Assembly: GCF_000025565.1 (NCBI RefSeq)
Contig: NC_014121.1
Span: 2,356,001-2,420,000 of the forward strand
Source: Enterobacter cloacae subsp. cloacae ATCC 13047
Lineage (GTDB): Bacteria; Pseudomonadota; Gammaproteobacteria; Enterobacterales; Enterobacteriaceae
Reading direction: 5' to 3'
DNA: 64,000 nt
The first letter of the stretch is position 1; each line of letters opens with the position of its first letter. Position numbers and translations under genes: made by a program. The notes beneath the pieces are model-generated. The model ran no database searches. It was given only the letters and a program-made list of their open reading frames with translations, and had not been told where the DNA came from. Of the stretch, positions 20,759 through 29,587 are shown piece after piece.

Positions 20759-21255
20759 CGTGCCCCACCACCGCCAAGCGGTTTCGGCTGATCGGACATA
20801 TTGTCGCCGCCGACGTGAATCATTAGCGCCTTGCCTTTGACCTCATCCAGCTTTTTGAGGCGTGGCGCAACAACCGGATCCGTGGCTTTGCCGTCATTAT
20901 TTACCACGAGCACGGGCAGATCGCCCAGATGGCCCATTCCGTTTGGGCCCTCATGCTTACCGGAATGTTGTGGGTCAAGGTGGCCGCCTGCCGCCTCTGC
21001 TGCCGAGGGTTTACCCTCTTTTAACGCTGGCTGACAACTCCCCTTAGCATGAACATGAAAACCATGTTCGCCGGGAGGCAGGGCCTTGAGATCGGGCGCA
21101 AATTCCAGTCCTTTGTCGGTTTCAGTGATTTTCACTGTGCCGATGGACTGACCTACGCCCTGCGAGGTGACGAGATTCATTTCTACTTCATCGCTGGCTG
21201 CCTGCGCCCCTGCGCAAACAACCAGCGTGACCAGTGCCAGAGCAAAACGCTTCAT
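20737..21255 (-). CDS. sodC: Periplasmic Cu,Zn superoxide dismutase SodC
   Basis: The 172-residue precursor has a signal peptide cleaved after AGAQA. The copper and zinc ligands are visible ([47 protein letters not shown]), and the C-terminal [12 protein letters not shown] completes the disulfide pair. It removes superoxide in the periplasm. The gene converges on ydhK with a 22-bp coding overlap. Confidence 0.97.
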   Translation of the reverse strand: MKRFALALVTLVVCAGAQAASDEVEMNLVTSQGVGQSIGTVKITETDKGLEFAPDLKALPPGEHGFHVHAKGSCQPALKEGKPSAAEAAGGHLDPQHSGKHEGPNGMGHLGDLPVLVVNNDGKATDPVVAPRLKKLDEVKGKALMIHVGGDNMSDQPKPLGGGGARYACGVI

Positions 21256-21275
21256 ATGACCTCCGCTGGTTATTT

Positions 21276-21305
21276 TTTGCCTCTTAAGTGTATACCAGAG
21301 GCAAA
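21276..21305. repeat. 9-bp perfect inverted repeat upstream of sodC
   Basis: TTTGCCTCT (21276-21284) and AGAGGCAAA (21297-21305) are exact reverse complements with a 12-nt spacer, 21 bp upstream of the sodC start and after the ydhF stop. On neither strand does a T-run follow, so it may be an operator or a 5' leader hairpin rather than a terminator. Confidence 0.5.
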
Positions 21306-21336
21306 GATTTCACCGGAAAGTCACATTTTTACCGGT

Positions 21337-22233
21337 TTACGGAACGTCGTAACCGAGCGCAGCTTTGCGGATGCGGAACCACTGCTGACGGCTCATCTGC
21401 AGCTCTTCAGCAGCCAGGGCAGAACGGACGCGTTCAATTTTACCGGAACCAATGATCGGTAGCGGTTTCGACGGCAGACGCAGGATCCACGCGTAAACCA
21501 CCTGTTCGATGTTCTCAGCGTTCAGTTCACGGGCAATGGTTTCCAGCTCATTGCGCAGCGGCTGGAATTCATCGTCATTGAACAGACGACCGCCACCAAG
21601 GCAAGACCACGCCATAGGACGGATGCGCAGCTGTTGCAGCTGATCGAGCGTACCATCCAGCAACAATGGCTGATGCACCGGGGAGATTTCCACCTGGTTG
21701 GTGGCCAGGGTAAAGGGCAGACGAGACTGCAGCAGCGCAAACTGCGCCGGGGTAAAGTTTGAGACGCCAAAATGACGCACTTTGCCGCTTTGATGCAGCG
21801 CCAGGAAGGCTTCGGCGACCTCATCGGCATCCATTAACGGGTCGGGACGGTGGATCAGCAGCAGGTCGATATGATCCGTTGCCAGGTTCACCAGCGACTG
21901 CTCGGCGCTTTTGATGATATGTGCGCTATCGGTAATGTAATGACCAAGGGTATGTTCAGGTTTTGCCGTCGTGGCAATACCGCATTTGGTGACAATTTCC
22001 ATCCGCTCACGCAGCGCCGGAACCAGCTTGAGGGCTTCTCCGAACGCCGCTTCACACGCATAGCCGCCATAAATGTCAGCATGATCGACGGTGGTGATCC
22101 CTAAATCGAGGTGCTCCTCAATGAAGCTCGCCAGTTGCAGGGGGGACATATTCCAGTCCATCAGGCGCCAGTAACCCATCACAAAGCGGGAGAATTCTGG
22201 CCCCTGGGGGGCAAGGGTAATACGCTGAACCAT
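21337..22233 (-). CDS. ydhF: YdhF, aldo/keto reductase
   Basis: The 298-residue TIM-barrel protein matches E. coli YdhF (298). The catalytic tetrad regions of aldo-keto reductases are present: DHADIYGGY (Asp, Tyr), TKCGI (Lys) and DLLLIHRPDP (His), plus the NADP-binding GSGKIERVRSAL at the C-terminus. It is a predicted NADPH-dependent oxidoreductase; its physiological substrate is unknown. Confidence 0.95.
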   Translation of the reverse strand: MVQRITLAPQGPEFSRFVMGYWRLMDWNMSPLQLASFIEEHLDLGITTVDHADIYGGYACEAAFGEALKLVPALRERMEIVTKCGIATTAKPEHTLGHYITDSAHIIKSAEQSLVNLATDHIDLLLIHRPDPLMDADEVAEAFLALHQSGKVRHFGVSNFTPAQFALLQSRLPFTLATNQVEISPVHQPLLLDGTLDQLQQLRIRPMAWSCLGGGRLFNDDEFQPLRNELETIARELNAENIEQVVYAWILRLPSKPLPIIGSGKIERVRSALAAEELQMSRQQWFRIRKAALGYDVP

Positions 22234-22281
22234 AACATTTTCCTCAAGGAAGTGATGTCATGAGTATACGCAATAAGCGTG

Positions 22282-22521
22282 TTAAAACAGTGAAGGTTGC
22301 TGGGGTTCTTCGGTTTCACCCGGCTTGTTTGCACGTATTTTGCGCAGAAACCGCTGGCGGCAGAGGCGAAGCACCTCCTGCTTTTGCGTGTCGCTGAAAT
22401 TTTGCCAGTTAAACCGCTCGTCGCGGGTACGCATACACCCACGGCAATAACCGCGTTCATCCACCTGACAAATCCCCCGGCACGGGCTCTGGATGGGGAA
22501 AAACTCCAGCTGCTCTGCCAC
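22282..22521 (-). CDS. ydhL: YdhL, small DUF1289 Cys-rich protein
   Basis: The 79-residue protein matches E. coli YdhL. It carries two cysteine pairs (SPCRGICQVDERGYCRGC) of the DUF1289 family, which may bind metal. The start is GTG 22521, because GGAGG lies 7 nt upstream and this gives the E. coli length; the open frame extends 28 residues further upstream. Function is unknown. Confidence 0.88.
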   Translation of the reverse strand: MAEQLEFFPIQSPCRGICQVDERGYCRGCMRTRDERFNWQNFSDTQKQEVLRLCRQRFLRKIRANKPGETEEPQQPSLF

Positions 22522-22648
22522 GTTCACCTCCGAATACCGACACTCACCTACAGTGAAGACGTTAAACGCCCCACGTGCAAGGGCTTTACCACAGTTTTGT
22601 GGCATTAAGGTTTCACTAATCTTCCCTCTCTATACTCGCCTCATCAAT

Positions 22649-24295
22649 ATGATGACAGGTTTCTTTTCGATGTGGTTAACGAAGAAGTTACAGTGTAACG
22701 ATATAAAATTCACTCTGGGTTGTGCGCTTTTCTTTACGCTGATAAACGCACTGTTTATTCAACGTAGCTGGGCCATTATTGCCCCGGCAAGGCTTCACGA
22801 TATCCTTTTTGCCGCGTCCGTGCCGCTGGTGCTGTTCTGCGGCTGGGTGATTGTCTTCAGCCTGCTCAATATCCCCTTTATCCGTAAGCCGCTGCTGATC
22901 GTCTTAACCGTCGGCTGTGCCGCGGCAACGTACTTTATGTATACCTATGGCGCGGTGATCGATCAGAACATGATTGTTAACGTGTTCGAAACCAACTCTC
23001 AGGAAGCCACAGCGCTGGTCACGCCGCAGATGATTCTGTGGATTGTCATAGCAGGACTGGTTCCTTCCGTGGTGTTGGCGATGACGCGTATTCAAACCGG
23101 AAAATGGTGGTATGCGCTGCTGATGCGCGTTGCCGCCATGCTTGGCGCCCTGCTGGTGATCATCCTCGTCGCCGCCGTGTTTTATAAAGATTATGCGTCG
23201 CTGTTTCGCAACAATAAGAGCATCGTCAAGATGGTCACCCCTGCTAACTACGTCAGCGCCATGATGAAATACAGCAAAATGCGCTGGTTCGAAGGTGACC
23301 AAACGCTGGTGCGTATAGGTGAAGATGCGCATAAAGGCTCGCTGATTGCAGGTCAGAACAAGAAAACGGTTCTGGTGCTGGTTGTCGGTGAGGCCTCACG
23401 TGCCGCGAACTACTCGCTGAATGGTTATGGCCGTGAAACGAACCCGGAACTGAAAAAGCAGGATGTCATCAACTTCCCGCAGGCCACGTCATGCGGTACC
23501 GAAACGGCCGTTTCCGTTCCCTGCATGTTCTCCGGGATGACGCGCAGCAAATACGATGCCGACCTGGCGCATCACCAGGAAGGGTTGCTCGATGTGCTCA
23601 AACACGCGGGAATCAACCTGCTGTGGCGCGACAATGACGGCGGCTGTAAAGGTGCCTGCGACCGCGTACCCCATACCGATATGACCCAGTGGAACCTGGA
23701 TCAGTTCTGCAAAGACAAGTCCTGTATTGATGATGTGAACTTCTACCGTCTCGACAACGTGCTGGACGGCCTGAAACAGGACACCGTACTGGTTATCCAC
23801 CTGATGGGCAGCCACGGCCCGGCTTACTATCACCGTTACCCGGACAATTTCCGCAAATTCACCCCAACCTGCGAAACCAATGAGATTCAGGATTGCGATC
23901 ACCAGGCGCTGATGAATACCTATGACAACACCATTCTGTATACCGACAGCGTGGTCAGCAAAACCATCGATGCGTTGAAGTCACGTCAGGCGAATATGAA
24001 CACCGCGCTGATTTACCTTTCCGACCACGGCGAATCGCTGGGCGAAAGCGGAATTTATCTGCACGGCACGCCGTACATGCTGGCGCCAGAGCAACAAACG
24101 CACATTCCGTTTATGTTCTGGTTATCACCGGACTACGCGAAAAACTTTGGTATCAACGCGCAGTGCCTGCGCGACTATGCAGCAAAAAATGCGGTTTCGC
24201 AGGATAATCTGTTCTCTACTGTACTGGGTATGATGGATGTGAAATCAACGGTTTATCAGCAGCAACTGGATATCCTGCGCGCATGTCGTCAGTAA
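22649..24295 (+). CDS. EptA-family phosphoethanolamine transferase
   Basis: From ATG 22649 the protein is 548 residues. Five N-terminal membrane helices (within about residues 18-190) are followed by a periplasmic sulfatase-fold domain with the family motifs: VGEASRAANYSLNGYGRETNP (metal site), SCGTETAVSVPCMFS (Thr nucleophile), NDGGCKGACDRVPH, GSHGPAYYHRYP and LSDHGESLGESGIYLHG. EptA-type enzymes move phosphoethanolamine from phosphatidylethanolamine to lipid A, lowering affinity for cationic peptides; MCR enzymes belong to the same family. E. coli has no gene here between ydhL and nemR. No good ribosome-binding site precedes 22649; ATG 22670 after ACAGG is an alternative start. Exact substrate position is not provable from sequence. 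Confidence 0.85.
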   Translation: MMTGFFSMWLTKKLQCNDIKFTLGCALFFTLINALFIQRSWAIIAPARLHDILFAASVPLVLFCGWVIVFSLLNIPFIRKPLLIVLTVGCAAATYFMYTYGAVIDQNMIVNVFETNSQEATALVTPQMILWIVIAGLVPSVVLAMTRIQTGKWWYALLMRVAAMLGALLVIILVAAVFYKDYASLFRNNKSIVKMVTPANYVSAMMKYSKMRWFEGDQTLVRIGEDAHKGSLIAGQNKKTVLVLVVGEASRAANYSLNGYGRETNPELKKQDVINFPQATSCGTETAVSVPCMFSGMTRSKYDADLAHHQEGLLDVLKHAGINLLWRDNDGGCKGACDRVPHTDMTQWNLDQFCKDKSCIDDVNFYRLDNVLDGLKQDTVLVIHLMGSHGPAYYHRYPDNFRKFTPTCETNEIQDCDHQALMNTYDNTILYTDSVVSKTIDALKSRQANMNTALIYLSDHGESLGESGIYLHGTPYMLAPEQQTHIPFMFWLSPDYAKNFGINAQCLRDYAAKNAVSQDNLFSTVLGMMDVKSTVYQQQLDILRACRQ

Positions 24296-24306
24296 ACGCC
24301 CTTGCA

Positions 24307-24322
24307 ATAGACCGAACGGTCT
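24307..24322. promoter_or_regulatory. NemR operator upstream of nemR
   Basis: TAGACCGAACGGTCTA is a 6-4-6 perfect palindrome 15 bp upstream of nemR, matching the NemR box known in E. coli. Confidence 0.85.
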
Positions 24323-24336
24323 ATTAGAGTTTGGCC

Positions 24337-24936
24337 ATGAGCAGAAATACTGAACACGATACACGCGAACATTTACTGGCGACCGGCGAGCGGCTTTGCA
24401 TGCATCGCGGGTTTACCGGTATGGGGTTAAGCGAGTTACTTAAAACCGCTGAAGTGCCAAAGGGGTCGTTTTATCACTACTTCCGATCCAAAGAGGCGTT
24501 TGGCGTGGCGATGCTGGAGCGGCACTATGCCAGCTACCATCAACGCCTGGCCACCCATTTCGCCAGTGGTGAAGGAAACTATCGGGATCGTGTTCTCAAC
24601 TACTATCAGGAAACGCTGAACCAGTTCTGTCAGCAGGGCATTATCAGCGGTTGCCTGACGGTAAAACTCTCTGCAGAAGTGTGCGATCTCTCCGAAGATA
24701 TGCGCGCGGCAATGGATAAAGGTGCCAGCGGCGTGATCGCCCTGCTGGCGCAGGCGCTTGAGAATGGCCGCCGTGAAAAAACGCTGGCCTTCGCCGGTGA
24801 GGCGTTAACCCAGGCGCAGGTTTTATATTCGCTCTGGTTAGGGGCGAACCTGCAGGCCAAAATTTCCCGCAGTGCCGTGCCGCTGGAAAGCGCACTGGCA
24901 CATGTTAATAGCAGCATTACTGCGCCTGGCGTGTAG
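24337..24936 (+). CDS. nemR: NemR, TetR-family repressor of the electrophile response
   Basis: The 199-residue regulator matches E. coli NemR. The TetR helix-turn-helix spans about residues 25-50 ([28 protein letters not shown] split around the turn). Cys residues in the ligand domain ([21 protein letters not shown]) match those that sense N-ethylmaleimide, methylglyoxal and bleach in E. coli NemR. ATG 24337 gives the E. coli length; TTG 24331 is in frame just upstream. The first gene of nemR-nemA-gloA. Confidence 0.96.
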   Translation: MSRNTEHDTREHLLATGERLCMHRGFTGMGLSELLKTAEVPKGSFYHYFRSKEAFGVAMLERHYASYHQRLATHFASGEGNYRDRVLNYYQETLNQFCQQGIISGCLTVKLSAEVCDLSEDMRAAMDKGASGVIALLAQALENGRREKTLAFAGEALTQAQVLYSLWLGANLQAKISRSAVPLESALAHVNSSITAPGV

Positions 24937-24961
24937 CAGGCGTTTTTATTTACTTAATTAC

Positions 24962-24976
24962 TAGTCGACTGGTCTA
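24962..24976. promoter_or_regulatory. Second, imperfect NemR-like box before nemA
   Basis: TAGTCGACTGGTCTA repeats the right half GGTCTA and the left TAG of the NemR box with one base deleted in the left arm. It lies 13 bp upstream of the nemA start, in the nemR-nemA gap. It may be a second operator for an internal nemA promoter. Confidence 0.4.
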
Positions 24977-24989
24977 CTCAGGAGTCGTT

Positions 24990-26087
24990 ATGTCAGCTGA
25001 AAAACTTTTCACCCCACTGAAAGTGGGCGCCGTCACCGCACCAAACCGCGTGTTTATGGCCCCACTCACCCGTCTGCGCAGCATAGAGCCGGGTGATATC
25101 CCAACCCCACTGATGGGTGAATATTATCGTCAGCGCGCCAGCTCTGGTCTCATCATCACTGAAGCCACGCAGATTTCCGCACAGGCGAAGGGATATGCCG
25201 GCGCACCAGGCCTGCACAGCCCGGAGCAGATTGCCGCCTGGAAGAAAATCACCGCTGGCGTTCACGCCGAAGAGGGTCGCATTGCGGTTCAGCTGTGGCA
25301 CACCGGTCGTATCTCTCACAGCAGCATTCAGCCTGGCGGTCAGGCGCCGGTTTCCGCGTCGGCCCTGAATGCGAATACCCGCACTTCCCTGCGCGATGAA
25401 AACGGTAACGCGATCCGCGTCGATACCTCAACGCCACGCGCCCTTGAGCTGGATGAGATCCCGGGTATCGTGAACGATTTCCGTCAGGCGGTGGCTAACG
25501 CCCGCGAAGCCGGTTTTGATCTGGTTGAACTGCACTCCGCGCACGGATACCTCCTGCACCAGTTCCTTTCACCGTCGTCCAACCACCGCACCGACCAGTA
25601 CGGCGGTAACGTCGAAAACCGCGCCCGTCTGGTGCTGGAAGTGGTTGATGCCGTTTGTCAGGAGTGGAGCCCGGACCGTATTGGTATTCGCGTCTCCCCA
25701 ATCGGTACGTTCCAGAACGTCGACAACGGTCCGAACGAAGAAGCGGACGCGCTGTATCTGATTGAAGAACTGGCGAAACGCGGTATCGCGTATCTGCACA
25801 TGTCCGAGCCGGACTGGGCCGGTGGTCAGCCTTACTCTGAGGCTTTCCGCCAGAAAGTGCGCGAGCGTTTCCACGGGGTGATCATCGGTGCGGGGGCCTA
25901 TACGCCTGAGAAAGCCGAAGATCTGATTAATAAAGGGTTGATCGACGCCGTGGCCTTTGGTCGTGATTACATTGCCAACCCGGACCTGGTTGCCCGTCTG
26001 CAGCAGAAAGCAGCGCTGAACCCACAGCGCCCGGAAAGCTTCTACGGCGGCGGCGCGGAAGGCTATACCGACTACCCTACGCTGTAA
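24990..26087 (+). CDS. nemA: NemA, N-ethylmaleimide reductase (old yellow enzyme family)
   Basis: The 365-residue FMN-dependent TIM barrel matches E. coli NemA in length. Family signatures are clear: [17 protein letters not shown], the catalytic [11 protein letters not shown] (His/His pair analogue), [13 protein letters not shown] and [12 protein letters not shown]. It reduces activated alkenes and nitro compounds with NADPH. It follows nemR and is followed by gloA, so this operon deals with reactive electrophiles. Confidence 0.97.
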   Translation: MSAEKLFTPLKVGAVTAPNRVFMAPLTRLRSIEPGDIPTPLMGEYYRQRASSGLIITEATQISAQAKGYAGAPGLHSPEQIAAWKKITAGVHAEEGRIAVQLWHTGRISHSSIQPGGQAPVSASALNANTRTSLRDENGNAIRVDTSTPRALELDEIPGIVNDFRQAVANAREAGFDLVELHSAHGYLLHQFLSPSSNHRTDQYGGNVENRARLVLEVVDAVCQEWSPDRIGIRVSPIGTFQNVDNGPNEEADALYLIEELAKRGIAYLHMSEPDWAGGQPYSEAFRQKVRERFHGVIIGAGAYTPEKAEDLINKGLIDAVAFGRDYIANPDLVARLQQKAALNPQRPESFYGGGAEGYTDYPTL

Positions 26088-26106
26088 TCTCTCCGTTGTG
26101 CATTGA

Positions 26107-26128
26107 TAGCGGCGGCCTTTCGCCGCTA
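26107..26128 (+). other. Hairpin between nemA and gloA
   Basis: An 8-bp perfect stem TAGCGGCG (26107-26114) with CGCCGCTA (26121-26128), no T-run. It may partly end nemRA transcription or protect its 3' end while gloA also has its own promoter. Confidence 0.5.
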
Positions 26129-26187
26129 TACTAAAACTTCGTTTCTGTTCAAAAAGATACTCTACTCCATTGGTTAATGAGGAAATT

Positions 26188-26595
26188 ATGCGCCTACTTC
26201 ACACCATGCTGCGCGTTGGCGATCTGCAACGTTCCATCGATTTCTACACTAACGTACTGGGTATGAAGCTGCTGCGCACCAGCGAAAACCCGGAATACAA
26301 ATACTCGCTGGCATTCGTGGGTTACGGCCCGGAAACGGATGAAGCGGTTATCGAGCTGACCTATAACTGGGGCGTCGACAGCTATGAGCTGGGCACGGCG
26401 TATGGCCACATCGCGCTGGAAGTGGACAACGCGGCAGAAGCCTGTGAACGCATTCGCAGCAACGGTGGCAACGTCACGCGTGAAGCGGGCCCGGTAAAAG
26501 GCGGCACCACCGTGATTGCGTTTGTTGAAGATCCAGACGGTTATAAAATCGAGCTGATTGAAGCCAAAGACGCCGGTCGCGGTCTGGGCAACTGA
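26188..26595 (+). CDS. gloA: Glyoxalase I
   Basis: The 135-residue protein is nearly identical to E. coli GloA ([20 protein letters not shown]). The nickel ligands His5, Glu56, His74 and Glu122 fall in [24 protein letters not shown] and [10 protein letters not shown]. It isomerises the methylglyoxal-glutathione hemithioacetal to S-lactoylglutathione. ATG 26188 has GAGGAA upstream; an in-frame TTG further upstream is not needed. Confidence 0.98.
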   Translation: MRLLHTMLRVGDLQRSIDFYTNVLGMKLLRTSENPEYKYSLAFVGYGPETDEAVIELTYNWGVDSYELGTAYGHIALEVDNAAEACERIRSNGGNVTREAGPVKGGTTVIAFVEDPDGYKIELIEAKDAGRGLGN

Positions 26596-26602
26596 TCCCT
26601 CA

Positions 26603-26626
26603 GGGCGCACTATGCGCCCGTTGTTT
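26603..26626 (+). terminator. Terminator of gloA
   Basis: GGGCGCA (26603-26609), loop CTA, TGCGCCC (26613-26619), then GTTGTTTT. Confidence 0.75.
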
Positions 26627-26691
26627 TACTGCATCCCACGCCAAAATTTGCCATAATGCGCTCTGCTTTTTTCCCCTTGTAAGAGACCCTG

Positions 26692-27342
26692 ATGTCCGAT
26701 AACGCTCAACTTACCGGTCTGTGCGACCGTTTTCGTGGTTTTTATCCTGTTGTCATTGATGTCGAAACAGCCGGATTTAACGCTAAAACCGATGCGCTGC
26801 TTGAAATTGCCGCCATCACGCTGAAGATGGATGAAGAGGGCTGGCTTACACCGGACACCACGCTGCATTTCCACGTTGAGCCCTTTGAAGGCGCAAACCT
26901 GCAGCCAGAGGCGCTGGCGTTTAATGGCATCGATCCGCATAACCCGCTGCGCGGTGCGGTGAGCGAATATGACGCGCTGCACGCCATTTTCAAAATGGTG
27001 CGTAAAGGCATGAAAGAGAGCAACTGCAGCCGTGCCATTATGGTGGCGCATAACGCCACGTTCGATCACAGCTTTACGATGGCCGCCGCCGAGCGAGCCT
27101 CTCTTAAGCGTAACCCCTTCCACCCGTTTGTGACCTTTGACACCGCCGCACTGAGTGGCCTGGCGCTGGGACAAACGGTCTTGTCAAAAGCCTGTATTAC
27201 GGCCGGGATTGAGTTTGACGGCACGCAGGCGCACTCCGCGCTGTATGATACGGAGCGCACCGCAGAGCTGTTCTGTGAAATAGTCAACCGCTGGAAGCGT
27301 CTGGGCGGCTGGCCGCTGGCGATGGGCGACAGCGAAGAATAA
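26692..27342 (+). CDS. rnt: Ribonuclease T
   Basis: The 216-residue DEDDh exoribonuclease matches E. coli RNase T. Exo I is IDVETAGF, Exo II lies around [10 protein letters not shown], and Exo III is [17 protein letters not shown] with the catalytic His and Asp. It trims the 3' ends of tRNA and other stable RNAs. In E. coli gloA and rnt are adjacent in the same way. Confidence 0.97.
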   Translation: MSDNAQLTGLCDRFRGFYPVVIDVETAGFNAKTDALLEIAAITLKMDEEGWLTPDTTLHFHVEPFEGANLQPEALAFNGIDPHNPLRGAVSEYDALHAIFKMVRKGMKESNCSRAIMVAHNATFDHSFTMAAAERASLKRNPFHPFVTFDTAALSGLALGQTVLSKACITAGIEFDGTQAHSALYDTERTAELFCEIVNRWKRLGGWPLAMGDSEE

Positions 27343-27371
27343 AAAAAGCGACCTCTTAAGGTCGCTTTTTT
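27343..27371. terminator. Bidirectional terminator between rnt and grxD
   Basis: AAAAAGCGACC (27343-27353) and GGTCGCTTTTT (27360-27370) form an 11-bp stem with A and T tracts on both sides, serving the two convergent genes. Confidence 0.93.
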
Positions 27372-27385
27372 ATTTGCGCAGAAAA

Positions 27386-27733
27386 TTACTCTGCGTCCGG
27401 CTCTTCGGTTTTGTACTTCGCCGCCGTCTCTTTGATTAGCTGCTGCAGTTCGCCGCGCTGATACATTTCAATCAGGATATCGCAACCGCCAACCAGTTCA
27501 CCGTCGACCCAAAGCTGCGGGAACGTCGGCCAGTTCGCGTATTTTGGCAGCTCAGCGCGGATGTCCGGGTTCTGCAGGATATCAACGTAAGCAAAACGTT
27601 CACCACAGGCAGAAAGCGCCTGAACCGCTTGCGCGGAGAAGCCACAGCTTGGCAGCTTCGGAGAACCTTTCATATACAGCAGAATCGGGTTTTCAGCGAT
27701 CTGGCGCTGGATTTTTTCAATAGTGGTGCTCAT
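27386..27733 (-). CDS. grxD: Glutaredoxin-4, monothiol CGFS type
   Basis: The 115-residue protein matches E. coli GrxD. The monothiol active site CGFS is at about residue 30 (KLPSCGFSAQAV), and the glutathione-binding WPTFPQLWVDGELVGGCD follows. Monothiol glutaredoxins carry [2Fe-2S] clusters and deliver them to target proteins. It is divergent from mepH. Confidence 0.97.
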   Translation of the reverse strand: MSTTIEKIQRQIAENPILLYMKGSPKLPSCGFSAQAVQALSACGERFAYVDILQNPDIRAELPKYANWPTFPQLWVDGELVGGCDILIEMYQRGELQQLIKETAAKYKTEEPDAE

Positions 27734-27869
27734 GTCTTGCTTCCTTTAACTTCTGTTACGGCATTAGTCTGACATTGTAGCGGTTCAGACTGGCATCGGA
27801 AAATAACATTTTTGTCACGTATAGCTATTTTATCGCGAGTGGCGAAAAGTTGCATTGTAAATGGTGCTT

Positions 27870-27896
27870 AACCCTGCGGCAGGCAGGGTTTTGCTT
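27870..27896 (+). other. Terminator-like hairpin in the grxD-mepH gap
   Basis: AACCCTGC (27870-27877), loop of five, GCAGGGTT (27883-27890) and then TTGCTT. It points in the plus direction but no plus-strand gene ends here. The 338-bp gap 27734-28071 otherwise holds only the divergent promoters of grxD and mepH as far as I can see. Confidence 0.5.
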
Positions 27897-28071
27897 AGGG
27901 CGTGAACAATTGTGCGACAAATCGATGAATTTTTTTGCACTTGCTAACGAAACAGGTTTTTAGATTGAAAAATGCTATTAACTTCTCGGGTTTTTATGGA
28001 TTAGAATCGACGGGCTTTGTAAATCACACGCGGGTATTATTGATGACCTGCATTTATCAGGGGACTGCCCA

Positions 28072-28845
28072 GTGGCGCGGATAAATAAAATCTCGATCAC
28101 GCTCTGTGCTTTACTGTTTACATCACTCTCTTTCACGCCAGCGGCAAACGCCTCTCAACAGGCGCGGCACTCTGCTGTGCAAAAAACGCATCTGGCAAAA
28201 ACCACAGAACGTAAAAAAAAGACTACCACTAAGAACGAAAAGAAAAAAACAACCGCTCAAACGAAAAAGACCGCCTCCAGCAAATCGAAATCAACATCTT
28301 CCCGCACTGCCCTCGCATCGAAACGTAAAGCCTCAAAAACTGCTGCCAACCTCGTAACGGAAAAATGCACCACGCGCAAAGGGCATAAAGCCAAATGCAC
28401 GAAAGTGACAAAAATTGCCGACGCGCATAAGGTTCGGGTACAGAAAGCGCAAAAAACGGCGATGAATAAGCTGATGGGGCAAATTGGCAAACCGTATCGC
28501 TGGGGTGGCACCTCTCCCCGCACCGGTTTTGACTGCAGCGGGCTGGTGTATTACGCCTATAAAGATCTGGTGAAATTCCGCATTCCGCGTACCGCCAATG
28601 AAATGTACCACCTGCGCGACGCCGCCCCCGTTAACCGTGGCGAGCTGCAAAATGGCGATCTGGTCTTCTTCCGCACCCAGGGTCGCGGTACGGCTGATCA
28701 CGTCGGCGTGTATGTGGGTAACGGGAAGTTTATTCAGTCCCCACGAAGCGGTCAGGACATTCAGATCACCTCGCTTAGCGAAGACTACTGGGTGCGTCAC
28801 TACGTCGGCGCACGCCGCGTCATGACGCCGAAAACCATCCGCTAA
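28072..28845 (+). CDS. mepH: MepH (YdhO), NlpC/P60 murein endopeptidase
   Basis: The 257-residue precursor has a signal peptide (cleaved near AANA), a Lys/Thr/Ser-rich low-complexity linker of about 100 residues, and a C-terminal NlpC/P60 domain. The catalytic Cys is in [12 protein letters not shown] and the His in [11 protein letters not shown]. MepH cleaves D-Ala-mDap cross-links during cell-wall growth. It starts at GTG 28072 as in E. coli, whose protein is 271 residues; the linker is shorter here. Confidence 0.95.
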   Translation: MARINKISITLCALLFTSLSFTPAANASQQARHSAVQKTHLAKTTERKKKTTTKNEKKKTTAQTKKTASSKSKSTSSRTALASKRKASKTAANLVTEKCTTRKGHKAKCTKVTKIADAHKVRVQKAQKTAMNKLMGQIGKPYRWGGTSPRTGFDCSGLVYYAYKDLVKFRIPRTANEMYHLRDAAPVNRGELQNGDLVFFRTQGRGTADHVGVYVGNGKFIQSPRSGQDIQITSLSEDYWVRHYVGARRVMTPKTIR

Positions 28846-28851
28846 ACCCTG

Positions 28852-28880
28852 CCCTGCCGTCACTACGGCAGGGTAAGTTC
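28852..28880 (+). terminator. Probable terminator of mepH
   Basis: CCCTGCCGT (28852-28860), loop CACT, ACGGCAGGG (28865-28873); a weak T-rich stretch follows some bases later. Confidence 0.6.
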
Positions 28881-28967
28881 CTCTTTTGCATACCCTTTCA
28901 ATTTGCTATCCTGTCCTTGTTGTCTGTGTGGTTATTGGCAACGCAAAATACAATAAGGAGAGAAGCA

Positions 28968-29549
28968 ATGTCGTTCGAATTACCTGCACTACCGTATGCA
29001 AAAGACGCCCTGGCACCGCACATTTCTGCGGAAACCCTGGAATATCATTACGGCAAACATCACCAGACCTATGTCACCAACCTGAACAACCTGATCAAGG
29101 GCACCGATTTTGAAGGCAAAACGCTGGAAGAGATCGTCCGCAGTTCAGACGGTGGCGTATTCAACAACGCTGCTCAGGTGTGGAACCACACCTTCTACTG
29201 GCACTGCCTGGCACCAAATGCTGGCGGCGAGCCGACCGGCGAACTGGCTACTGCGATTAACGCCGCCTTTGGCAGCTTTGCGGAGTTCAAAGCGAAATTT
29301 ACCGATGCCGCAATCAAAAACTTCGGTTCTGGCTGGACATGGCTGGTAAAAGAGGCCGATGGCAAACTGGCTATCGTCTCCACGTCTAACGCGGGTACAC
29401 CACTGACCACCAGCGCGACTCCGCTGATGACCGTGGATGTCTGGGAACACGCGTACTACATTGATTACCGTAACGCGCGTCCTAACTACCTGGAGCACTT
29501 CTGGGCACTGGTTAACTGGGACTTTGTGGCGAAGAACTTCGCCGCGTAA
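28968..29549 (+). CDS. sodB: Iron superoxide dismutase SodB
   Basis: The 193-residue protein matches E. coli FeSOD. Iron ligands His27, His74, Asp157 and His161 lie in [17 protein letters not shown], and [13 protein letters not shown]. It detoxifies cytoplasmic superoxide. The true start is ATG 28968 after AAGGAGAGAAGCA. The region around this start is the target of the iron-responsive sRNA RyhB in E. coli; I can see the conserved start region but cannot test pairing without RyhB in the window. Confidence 0.98.
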   Translation: MSFELPALPYAKDALAPHISAETLEYHYGKHHQTYVTNLNNLIKGTDFEGKTLEEIVRSSDGGVFNNAAQVWNHTFYWHCLAPNAGGEPTGELATAINAAFGSFAEFKAKFTDAAIKNFGSGWTWLVKEADGKLAIVSTSNAGTPLTTSATPLMTVDVWEHAYYIDYRNARPNYLEHFWALVNWDFVAKNFAA

Positions 29550-29554
29550 GAGAG

Positions 29555-29587
29555 ACGCAGAAGGGTTTCCCCTTCTGCGTTTTTTTA
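29555..29587. terminator. Bidirectional terminator between sodB and ydhP
   Basis: ACGCAGAAGGG (29555-29565) pairs with CCCTTCTGCGT (29570-29580), followed by seven T. It overlaps the ydhP stop region. Confidence 0.92.
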
